Source: Haematococcus lacustris (Eukaryota; Chlorophyta; Chlorophyceae; Chlamydomonadales; Haematococcaceae). From it: a stretch of DNA of 64,000 nt. A program made the translations under genes and the position numbers. Positions 22,001 through 34,000 of the stretch are shown piece after piece (the stretch's first letter is position 1; each line of letters starts with the position of its first letter). A model generated the notes under the pieces. It ran no database searches, had not been told where the DNA came from, and saw only the letters and a list, made by a program, of their open reading frames with translations. The stretch spans positions 11,933,470 to 11,997,469 of the forward strand of contig JASKMD010000031.1 in assembly GCA_030144725.1 (NCBI GenBank), written 5' to 3'.

Positions 22001-25000
22001 TCAGTGGTGCCCAGGCCAGCAGCAGCAGTGGCACCACCTGCAGGCAGTCCGGTCAGACAGTGGCTGCAGCACCTTGACAGCAGGAGGTGCAGCAGAGACC
22101 TGAGATCAGCTGGTGTGGTAATGCATGGGAGTCTTGCTGCCATACAGCCCAAGGTCAGGGCTAGGGTCAGGGCCAGAGCCAGGGTCAGGGTCAGGGTCAG
22201 GGCCAGGGTCAGGGCCAGGGTCAGGGCCAGGGTCAGGGTCAGGGTCAGGGTCAGGGTCAGGCAGCTCACCTGGCTGTGGCACACCAGCGACCAAGTCAAG
22301 CTCATGAGGCCCACAGCCATGATGTCTCTTAACACTTGCTGCAGCTGCTACGGCTTGCCCTGCCTCAGGGCTCTGGTCTGGCTTGGCATCTGCTGCCTTG
22401 CGCTTGTCACCAGTCCTGTAGCCGGGGCCCAGGCTGCCCTCCTCACCTGCAAGCATGGTATCAGGCCAGCAGCCCAGCTATTGCTCAAACTAATACGCTT
22501 GCTGCCCTGCAGCTGTGCTCCCAGCGCCCTGAGGCCTGGTTCACCTGAGACAGCGCCGTGCTCAGGCTCAGGCTGAAGGTCACAAAGCGGGTATGAGGCA
22601 CCATCAGGAGGGGTGGTGGTCATGGTGGCGCCCGCTGCGACATGGCCACATGCAGCAACCTGCTGCGCCCATGGCTGCTGCTGCCCCTGCGAGCCCATGT
22701 TGCTGCGCGGCGGGGCAGGGTGGGCTTCTGGTCCAGCTGCAGCGAGAGTGCTGGGCAGCACTGCTCCAGACCCCACGGCCTGTGGGCACAGCCACCACCA
22801 CATGGCCAGGGTCATACCAGCACCGACACTGCAGCTGGCATGTGCCTGCTGCTGAGTGGGCGGTGCCTCACACCCACCTGGATGGGTGGTGCCATGGCAT
22901 CAGCCACAAAGGGCCTGCCTCCAGCCCCTGAGGTGCCCGAAGCCCCAGCTGGCACACCTGCAGGCAAGGCCTCCTGCCCATGGTGAGTATCTAAAAGGGA
23001 TTGTGGGACCCTCATTCGTATCACCAGCATCAGGGACTGGTGCAGCAGCAGGCTGGGACGACCCTGCCCATCCCAGCAGCACCAGCAGCAGTGCCACAAG
23101 ATGAAGGGCTACGCTGGCAAGTCAAGCCAATGCTCAAGGACCACTGTGGCATCCATTGCAGGTCCACACCCGCAACAACAGGCAGTAAGCCAGGGTAAGC
23201 ATACCCATGCGGCATGCAGCATGCAGCAGCAGAGGCATGGAGTCGTGGAGCCTGCGTGACCTGGATGCAACGTGCTGCTGGACCTGCCCTGGCTTGAGCT
23301 TCATATAAGCCAGACAATTCAAACTCATACCCACCTCTGTTCTAGCCAGACTGACCTGGGGTGGCCTGGTCAGCACTCGCTGCAGCCTCACTGAGGGGCC
23401 GCACCTCCAGCACAAGCAGCCGCTCCACTGCTTGGCCCGGCTCAGCGCGCTGTGCCTTGCAGCGACCAGTCAGAGCAAGACCGCAGTTCTTCACACAGGT
23501 GGAGATTTTCACGCTTTGGGGGCTTCGTGCCTTCATGGACCACCTGCCGTCAGGTCGCCGGGTCGCTTCATATGGCAGCTGCAGGCAGCCAGGGCCTTGG
23601 TCAGCGCCAGTGCTGCCAGAGGGATGCGCCAAGACCACCAGGAGCTCGACTTTGTCCGCACCACTCTCGTGCAACCCAAACTGCAGCGCCAGGGGCTTTG
23701 GCAGGTACTCCAAGCTCCTGTCAGTGAAGCCCTTCAGCTGGGTCCAGCTGTCAATGTGGGGCTGGGGGTCTGCCTCAGGCCAGGTTGTGGCCGCGACTGC
23801 AGCAGCCTGCCATTGAGTTGTCACAGACTGTGTGCCAGGCAGCGCTGAGTGGCCCACCAACTCCTCTTGCATGGCAGCGAGGTCATGGGCTGCACGTATC
23901 AAAACAGCCATGCAGAGGCATGCAGAGGCGAGCAGAGGCAGGTAGCACAGCGGAGGATGCAACCTGATCACCGAATTACCCAGGGGCACCTCCTTCGCCG
24001 GGAAACCCACTGGCATGGGGGCGGGGTCATGAGCTCTGTGCAGTGATGCAGTCATGCAGAGGCATACGTCAAAGCAAAGGATGGGAGCTACTGCTTATCA
24101 CCTACTGCTTATTGTGTGTATGTACCAGTAGCTCGCCTCTGGCAGCAGGTGTGCGTTGAGGAGGTCAGTGACTCACTGCTTGCGCCAGGCAGCTCAGGCG
24201 GGGGTGCAGGTGCCAGCACAGCAGCTCCAGGCAGCAGCTGCATGGCCCCAGTGCCCTGGTCAGCAGCTGCATGCAGGGGAGAGGGGCAGCTGCGGGGTCA
24301 GCCAGCCACTGCAGGTGCTGGTGGGCCATGTGGCACTGCACTGCTGTCAGGCACACCCAAACGCAGGGGTGAGAGCTGATGCAAGCACTGGGCGCGGGAG
24401 CAGTGGGATGGCAATGAGACCACATGGCAGCGAGAGGGCGACATTGAGGGCCAGGCTGAGGACAGCTGTGGTGAGCCACTGGGTCACAAAGCAAGTCAAC
24501 TGGTGAGGCTAAGGCAACACTTCCCCGCCAGCCAAGCGCACCAAGGCTGAGCAGGCAGCTGAGCCCACCCAGCCCACCAAGGACAAAGGCAAGGCCCAAG
24601 GCAAGGCTGCCAAAGCCAAGCCAGCACCACAGCAAGGCAGGTGGCTGGACAGGGACTGTAATGCAGCATTGAACATGCTGAGCATTGGAGAGAGCAGGCG
24701 GCGCCCACTGGAGCTGTGCTGGTGGCCACAGCCAATAGCTCCAACAGCCAAAGGCAAGGAGTACCCAGGCTTGGGCTACAAGTGGCTGCGAGACCGCCCA
24801 CCCAAGGCCCAGCAGCAGCAGCAGCAGCAGTAGCCTGCTGTGGCACAGTAGTGTATGCCCCCCCATGTGAGGTGTCATCAGCTTACAAATAGTGCATGCA
24901 TGTTATGCCAACTTTAGACCGTAGCCCCTGTCACAGGGGTGAGGAAATTGTTTAGAAGGTATGTGCATGTGCCATGTGCATGGGAACGTAAGTCAACTCC

Positions 25001-28000
25001 TTAACACCTTCTTGAGTGGTCCCGCTAGTGGTCTCTAGAGGTCCCTAGTACTCCAACTTCCCAGCGGAGGCCCTAGTGAGGGAAGAGGGGGCTGAGAGAT
25101 GTGGGGCAGAGAAATGGATATGACGTGAAAGTGTTAGCCGGGCTCCTGTCTAGACAGCTGCAGTGTTGAGCCCAAGGTGACAGTGAGGTGCAGGAGGACC
25201 ACCAGCTGTCTCACCGGCATTGGAGGAAGAGGTTGCTGCAAAGGTTTTCCCCAGGATGCGTTGGATGGACTCCCACAGAGTCCAGGCAGTCATCTTGGAG
25301 GTCCTTCCCTCAAACATCAACAGGTTCCAAGTGTATGCCTTGCGCAGCTCCACCAGCTGGGCAGCACCATCAGGGCTGTTGACCCACTCCTCCATGCGCT
25401 TATATGCGTCTTTGAACATGGGCATTTCACTGGCAGGGAGGTGCTCGTCCATCATGGCTTCCACAGTAACGAGAAGGTCCTTTGCTGCCATTGGATCTGG
25501 CTGTTGTCCAGCGTCAGGCTTGACATCTGAGCGCAGCAGCAGTAGCAATAGAGGCAGATGAGTTTGCAACAGTGAGGTGCAGGTGGGTCCATGTCAAGGG
25601 CTGGTTCGCAGGTGCTGGTTGCACGACTCATACCGGCTGCATGTTCGTTAGGTTGGAAAGGAAGTGAAGGCGCCTCACTTTCAGGCGCTGGCAGCATGGC
25701 CCCAGAGCCTTGGGGGGTGTCTGCATGCAGACAAGATAAATTCACATTTTAGCAGCAGCGGTGGCAGCAGCAGTAGCGGCGGCAGCAGCAGAGGCAGCAG
25801 CGGTGGCAGAGATGGTAGTGGCGGAAGCGGCGGTGGCAGCACAAAGCCCACCCCAGGCGCATGTCACAGGCTCCCTCGCTGCATGGTGTCACATACTTCA
25901 CACGCGGGTGAGGCAAACAAGCCAGTCCAACAGGTTGTTAATGCCTGGCTGCCCAGGACATGGCAGTCAACAACTGCTTGGCAACAATTCAGTCGAGCGG
26001 TCAGGCAACATGGCCACGCCAGTTCAGGCAACACTTTTGCATCAGTGAGTGGAAGGCTGGCTGCTGGCAGGTGGCTGTGCTGTGCAGAGGGGCTACAGCT
26101 GCCTCACCAGCAGGGGCTGGGGCAGAAGCAGGCTGGGACACCTCAGGGTCATCCTCATCAGGGTCATACCCCATGCCTGCAGCAGGCTGGGATGGCCCTG
26201 GTCCTTATGGGCTCATGTCTAGTGTGCACTACATGGCCGTGTTGCTGGGCAGTTGCTGGACCATGGCTCTGACCCATGATAGGTTGATGAATCTCTGTCC
26301 CCTGGCCTTGACCCCCCAGCCCCTCACCTGAGCAGTCTTGTCGGCCATGAAGGGGCCCAGGGCCACAGGGTGGGGCAGGCGTTGCGACAGGAGGGGTGGT
26401 GGCTCCACATGCAGTCACTGGCATCTGTCTGGCAGTGGCTTCAAGCTGGGCATCCTGGCCCTGCTGGTGGGGGGTGTGAGGAGGTGGGCAGGGTAGCGCT
26501 GCAAGCACCTGTGGGGTGTGCATGCTGGTGGGATCAAGGGCTGTAGAGCCAGGGCTCGCTGCTGCACGCAGCCCCAACACCAGGATTCCACCCGGTGCCT
26601 TGCCCACCCACTTGATCGCCTCCCACAGCTGCAGCATGCTGGACCACGGGAAGTCAGGAGCCTTCCATAGCAACTCCCAACTGCTGCCATGGATGCGCGC
26701 CAGAAATGGAGGTGGGAGCTGAGGTGACGTGGACTGCCCGCCATGACGCACACACACTGCCGCATCCAAGCTCGCGTCCCTTTCGCTGTGCCACTCTAGT
26801 CGAGGCGCTGCTGTGGCCATGAGGTGGCGGGTGTGGTGGCTGCCATCTTGAGGCCCAGGCGTGATGGCCACTGCCAGTGCCTGCTGGCCAACCACAGCTT
26901 CCATCTGCAGCGTCTGTATCTCTTGTGGAGGGTGGATCACAAAGTCAGGCCGCAGTGTAGCAGCAGCAGCAGCAGCAGCAGCAGGGAGGGGAGCTGGCAC
27001 CCCAGCAAGGAGTGCACCCAGGCCCCAGCTCCCTGCCTCCAGCGCAACATCCCAAGGCGCGCAAACCACTGGCACCATGCTGCTGTTCCGCACACTGTGC
27101 AAGTCCACCTTAGATGCAGCTGTGGCCATGCCGGTGAGGATGTGGAGGCTGTCAGCAACAGGCACAGGTGCAGCGGCCTCAAGCCATGCACATTCGCCTG
27201 CCAGGAGCTGCTGCTGCAACGCCTCCGCCATCATCAAACAGTCCAGCACTGTCTCAGGCTGGGCAGAGTCAGCCTCCACAGAAGGGCAGGCTGGCTCAGA
27301 AGCAGCAGGAGGGGGCGCCTTGTCACCCTGCCCGCCATCTGGCTCCGTCCTGCTGCCAGCATCGATGGCCTGGGCAAGGGATGGGGTGGAGGCCATCGCT
27401 GGCTGGGCGGCTGGCAGGAGCTTGGCTGGGTCATCAGCCAGGGATGCAGGCTGAGGATGCTCCTCCTCCTCCCTCTTGCAAACAATGCAATCGATCCAAG
27501 GCCATGGCTGCAAACACATCGTGCCAGCGGGCATTGTTGGCATGTGCTGCTTGTGCTGTTTGCAAGCGTTCAAGTCTGCCCAATATGCACTGAGCCAGAC
27601 ACCTGAACCACTGGTCACACCTTACACCAGTGCATGCTTTCATCCAGGTACCGCATTGTTTATTGCACTCGCCTGGTGCAGTGGTGTTGCTGCGTCGTGC
27701 TCATTACGCAGGCTGCTACCCTGGGAGCCAGGGTCAGCCTGGCCTACCACACCTGCAGGCGGGCACAAGCTGGAATGAGGTCGCCCATCACCGTAGAGGA
27801 GATGCATCTGGCAGAGTGTCAGCAGAGTGAGCATGGAGAGGAGACAGCCTGCGAACATCCACACAAAGCACCTGCACATGCAGGGGCAGGCTTCATGGGT
27901 GCATGTACGGCGCATGCGATTGCAGAGCACATGGACAAGAATGATGGAAGCACGCTCAGGCCGGGTGCCAAGCAAGTGTCTGAGGGCAGGTTGACTGGAC

Positions 28001-31000
28001 TGCAAGATCAGCATCACCCCTGCCCTTGTTGTGATCCCTTTCTGCTCATCCCAGCCCTTACCATCACGAGCATGCGGTGCGGGGCACTTAGCAGAGCTGA
28101 AGGGCGAGGCATGAGGTGCAGCGGGAGGGGCATCCAAGAGCTGTTGCTGCACTGCATCTGTGCTCACAGCGACAAGAGAGGCCTACACACACACAGGACA
28201 CACACACAAACACACTGCTGTCATTTTCCAACGAACGCAACGATATGGCACAGTGTCACCAATAGCAGCAGAGCCTGGTGGAATGATGGCGTGGGTCATT
28301 GCCAGCACGGTTGTCATTTATCTTGCTCTGCCCCAAATGGTATAAAATTCACATGGCATCGTTATCACCCGCCTCCAGTGATGCCAGGCTAATCAGCAGG
28401 GCCAGTATGGGCCAGTACAGCGAGCATTCATCGTCAAGCTGTAGTCAAGCTTGGTGCGTGTCTGCAGCTGTGCACATGGTGCCCCAGGCACGTGCCTGCT
28501 GGGTTGGTGGCATCGCATGGTGCACAGGGTGCATGCAGCTTCTTCTGAGGCTCAGGTCAGCCTGGCCTTGTACACCTGCAGACAGGCACAGATAGGCAGG
28601 AGGGCAAGCATGGGGCAAAGACGGAGGCCCCCTGGTTGTGAGCCAGGGTATACCAGGCAAGTGTGCACCCTGCACCTAGTGCTGGGCGGGCAATTCTTGG
28701 TGTCAAGCTCTCTGTGGACGTCAGCCGTGAACGTCTGAAGTTGCTCCTGTAAAGGGCACGACCGTCTCAAAACACATCGCGCATTGACTCACCTGTACCT
28801 GCACCCTGCACCTGCTCCAGCGCAACAAAAGCTATTGGCCTTTGACCTGTACTAGCCCCAACTAGCGTGAGGATCTCGGGTGGTTTGTTGAGCAAGACAT
28901 GCGTACTGCAGCCAGTCGCTGTCTGTCACGTTGCTCTCACACCAGCAGGGGCAGAAGGGGGTTGGGTCTGCCATAGTCCCTACTCTTTGAAACATCAGAA
29001 GGCGTGACTTGAAGATTTTTATGGAAAAAGTGGGGCACAGCTGAGGGGCCCACAGCTGAGCCTGTCCTGCACACCTCAATGCTACACTGCCTCTGACACT
29101 TAACTTCTTAAGCGGCCTACCATGCATGCAGGCACGTAGGTAGCGGTGATGGGTATCGATACAGGCGATACGAGAAAACACGCAAAACACTACAATACAG
29201 CAATACAGAGGCGGGACTTGCTGGCCGGCCCTGTGACCTTTGCATACGATACATGTATTTTTGTATCACCGTACTCTCTCGTTCGGTTCCCTAACCCGAA
29301 TCGTTATTGAGGAAGTATATAAAGCCGCCGACGCAGCTGATAACCGACACCACGAGCTCCTTATGCGCGATAAACAACGCTCCCAAATGTCTCTCAATCG
29401 TTAAGCGGCAGTGGTTGAGAAGCGACTACCTGAGAGACCTCGCAAGCTGTCTGTGGGCCTTTTCCAGGCCGCAACCCTGCCGCACACCCTGCCCATCACA
29501 CCTCCTGCTCTGCACCGACCCTGCACCGGCAAGGCCCATGAGAACTGGTTGCAACCTGCCAAGATTCAGCCCACCCTGCAAAGGGGAGGCGGGCCAGGGG
29601 CAAAGGCTAGGGCAGTGGGCCAGGCCGGGGCGGCAAGCAGGGTGACTGCTTTGCCGCGGGCAAGGTCGAGGGAGGTGGGCCGGGCTGGGGCAAAGGCTGG
29701 GGTTACAGGACAAGCAAGGGTGGCAACCAGGCTGGCAATCATGTCTAGGGAGGAGGCGGCCGGTCATTCACGGGCAGCCGGCCAAGGCGGGGTGCTTGCT
29801 TTGGCCAAAGCAGCAGCATGGCCCGGGTGGCTGCAGGAGATATGCCGCCACTGCCAGCAGCGGCAGGAGGACCACGAGTTTATGTTTAGTGCCCCAGGTT
29901 TAGTGCCCCATGTGACGTGGTCAGGTGATAAGGCCATTAGAAGAGAGACCATGACAGTTGACAATGTCGACCATATGATTTTTATGCGAGTTTTTTTATT
30001 TTTGCGTACAATACATGTAATTTTGAGACATGTGAGAAATACGTATCAGTATCGATACACGTATCGCGTATTATCAACCACTGGTAGGCAGGCAGCGTTC
30101 TTGGCTCAGTCATACTTCTTGCCAGGCTAGGCTCACTACGCCATGAGACAACTGCAGCTGCCCTGGCTGCTGCCTGACTAGAGTCCTGACCTTGGCCTTG
30201 GCTGGTGGTGGTGGTGCCTTGCCCAGAGCAGCATGCCTGGTCTGGGGCTGAGGCAGGTGTAGCAACTGGCAAGTCTGCTTCCTTTGATTCCTCCTGCTGC
30301 CAGGGCCCTCCTGCCAGCAGCAATGACACACCGCAGGTCAAGCCAGGCTGTGGTGTGCTGAAACCCAAGGCAGGGCTATGTGCTTGAAATGCCTTGTGCT
30401 ATGACAGCTGCTCATCGCTGCGCACCCAGCAAGGATGACACATTGCCAGGCACATACGCTGAGCAAAGCAGTTTTCACATGCTTGTTCCCAGTGCTTACG
30501 CATGCAGCCTGACACAAGCCCTCCTTTGGGCCGTGGCGTTGTGGGATCACAGATGTGTATCTGTTGCTTTGTCTCCCTGCTGCCCGAGTATGTGTGAGGA
30601 CACGGGATGGCAGCCCAAGGACTCACCCCTGGTGGTAGGTAGCCCAGTCAGGGCCGCTGGTTGCAGCTCCTGAGCTCCCACCACCTCCTGGGCAGCGGCT
30701 TCCTGGTCTTGGTCTGAAGTTGCATGCAATGAGGGAGGGGCAGCTGGGTGAAGAGCCTGTCACCTCCAGTGAACAAGGGGTCAGGGTCTGCTGGTGGGGT
30801 CTCCGCATGCGCCCCTGGCTGTGCCCCCTGCTGCTCTGTGTATGCTCTGTCCTCACCCTCCACATGCCGCCCTGGTGTTGGGTTCAGCAGCGCACCTGGG
30901 TCAGCCTCACCACCGCCCACGCACAGCATGCAGGGCACTAAGCCGCTGTGCCTCTTCCCAGAGCCTTCTGACACGTCCTGCTCTGTCCCTGTGCACTTGG

Positions 31001-34000
31001 GCTGCTTGACACCAGCTGTGGATTGTGCACTGCAGCCAGGCTGGCCTGGGATTGCAGCTGCTCTGCTGTGTGCTGCGCGCACGACAAGAAAAAAGTAAAT
31101 GTCAGCAAAGGAGGCAGTCAGCAGGCCTGCAGATGATACAGGTTGGTGCACGCCGACGAATCTGTGGAAGGCCCACTGGACTTGGTAGTGATGGCCCAGG
31201 CAGCTGGGACTGACCTGGGGTGGCGCAACCAGCCTGTGTTGCAGCCTGGGGCAGGGGCTGCACCTCCAGCACCAGCAGGTGGGGCCCACCCTGCTCAGGC
31301 CCAGCCCTTTGCGCCTTGAACCGCCCAGTCAGCTGGAAGCGGCACTTGGATACCCATGCATTGAGCTGCTGCTTTTTTCCAAACCACCTCCCTCGAGCGT
31401 CATGGCTGACAACATAGAGCAGGTGCAGGCTGCCATGACCATGGTCAGCACCAAGGGCGTGGGGCCTCTCCAATGCCAGGGCCACTAGAATGGGTAAACT
31501 TGGCCTTGCCTCTAGCTCCAACCCAAGGTGCTTAACAATAAGGCTAGGCAATGTTTCAAAGCATCTTTCACTCAGGTCAGTTCTGGCACCAACGCAGTAT
31601 GAGCTCCACTCCGGCACATGCGGCAGTGGGTCATTCCCAGGCCCAGCAGCATCCACCAGGGCAGCAGCAGCCAGGCTGCCAGGTGCAGCTGCTGGCTCAG
31701 GAGCTGATGCGGGCCCTGCCCCATCAGGGGCAACGGGGGCTTGGCCATGGGCTGCAAGCAACAAGGCAGTTGTGCTCAAGGAGCTGTCCAAATGCATGCG
31801 TGAGCCTTTGAGCATGCAGGCTGTCTGTGCAGCTGCTGCCACAAACCTCCTGCGGTCATGTGGTTGTGGCGCTAGGTCAGGGGCAGGGACTCACCAGCAG
31901 TGCCTGGTGACTCAGGCAGGGCTGCTGGCTGTGGTGCATCATCTCCTGACATGGGCTCCATCACGTTTATGTCCTGTTCATCATCTGCATGCACACAGGA
32001 TGGGCAGAGACAGCGGAGCCACTCTCTATGACATGGTGCAGGCATTCATGACATGTGGCTGCAGGGCCGAACAAAGTGAGGTCACTCATGCAGCGGCAGG
32101 GGCCTGGGCTGGTGGTGTGGGGTAGACCGCATGGACTGCCAGCAACCCGCATGATGGGGCTGTGCTTGCTGCCATCATGTGCCACTTGTAGCCAGCCCAG
32201 CAGCAGGTCAGGCAGCACACCTGCGTCAGCCTCATCACCCGTGTCGTCAGACAGTTCGATGGGCTCCTCCCTGGTGCCACGTGCTTGCCCTGCGTTGAGG
32301 CAGCGCATGAGCATGCGCCCCAGGGCATCAGGACCACCGGCTGGGGGCTGGCAGGTGCAGCAAACTCCAACAACAAGCACACCAGCAGTGTGTTGTGCCA
32401 GGTGGCAGTGACTTGCAATGAGGCCATCAGCTGTGTCATCACAGCCAAGGGAGGGCTGCAGTGCCCCTGGGCCCGCTTGCCCCTGTGGCACTTGTTCCTC
32501 CATCACGACCACTTCCACTCGCACCTGTCTCAGCTGTGCCACATGCTCCTGGCTGCAGCCCAGGCTCTGGCTTGATGCCTGACCGGCAGCACAAGGGTAG
32601 GGCAGCAGCAGGACAGTGAGGGTGGGGCAGCAGCCAGGTGCTCAGTGGCAGACATGACACCTCAGGGCTGGATGCACTGCCAGGACACTCACCACCTCCC
32701 AGCTGACAGTCCTGGGAGGCGCAAAAGGCTGAGGCCTGATGCTGCTGCACTGATGAGCATGGCCTGGGTGCCCAGCTGGCCAGACCAAGGCCAAGGCTGG
32801 CCTCATGTGAGGTCTGTGTGAACATGCCTGAGGCTGTGACTGACTAGCAGGGCAAGACTTCCCAACAGCCCACATGCTCTGTTGACATGCTTAGCACCTA
32901 GCCATCTCATGCCTTATCCATGGTCAGCTTCCACCCACGTGAGGCATTGCCGCTCTGCCAGTATCAAGTCAGGCAGCGCACCTGGCCCAGTCACGCCACC
33001 AGTCTGGCAGGCTGTGGCTGGCCCGGGTCCGCTGCGGCCTTTTATACCACTTTGGTTTATCCTAGATGACTCAGCTGCAGTCCGCCCAGGCACCTCACCC
33101 TGACCCTGCAAGGTGTCAGCTGCAGCCTGGCCACTGCCATCTGCATTGCCGGGGGATGGGCCTGCGGACAGAGGATGTGCAGCTCCATGGCTTGCTCCTT
33201 GTGCACTCCCTGCGGCCAACACAACCAGTTTCTTCAGCAGCAGCCCTCATGGTCACATGTGCCTCACAGCTGGTCACGTGCATGAACCGGAAGTGTAGCA
33301 GTTGTATGGACCTGCACCAGGTTGCACTGGCACGGGGACAAGGGCAGCTGCAACCAGCTGGGTGTGCCAGTGACCTCTAGACACCTTCCACGTGCCAGTG
33401 GACAGGCACAGTGGCAGCCTCAGGCAGACAGGTGGTGTCAGTGCTGCCCCACCCCAAGCGAGCTCAGAGGTGAACATAACCTCGCATTGTAAGCAGTGCC
33501 TGGACCGCACAGGCTCCCTCAACAGACATGCCATCATAGGTAGGGTCAGGTTGCAGCATACCAAGGACACCCGTTATACCAGCATACAGCAAATGAGGAT
33601 GGTGAAGTGATGAAGCAATCAACAGCAGCACTGCCACACAGTATCAAGTCACACACATGCAGCTTGGTTGCCACGTGCATAGTGCTAGCTATCAGCATGC
33701 AGTACGTCAAAATCAAACATCAGGGGCTTGTAGAACCGAGCACCACTAGTTCCTGTAAGTGGCTCTGTTCTGCAAACATCTGACATTTGGCCTAGCTATT
33801 TGCAGCCAATGCACATAGCATAGGCATGCACTGGTGCCTGAACCATCAAAAGCAATGTGCAGGTGATGGTGCCACCACAAAGCCGCATCTCCCTGTTGCA
33901 TGGTCATAGAATGCTCAGTACTGCAAGATATGAGGAGAGGCTAGTGTCTGACAGCGCTTAACCCGTGTGGACAAAAGTGCGAACAAGGGTGCAGGAGCGC

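Noticed and set aside
29411..30130. Possible gene downstream of the TATA-like GTATATAAAG
   Set aside because: The frame begins with GTG, the nearest ATG is far inside, and the sequence is low in recognisable structure.
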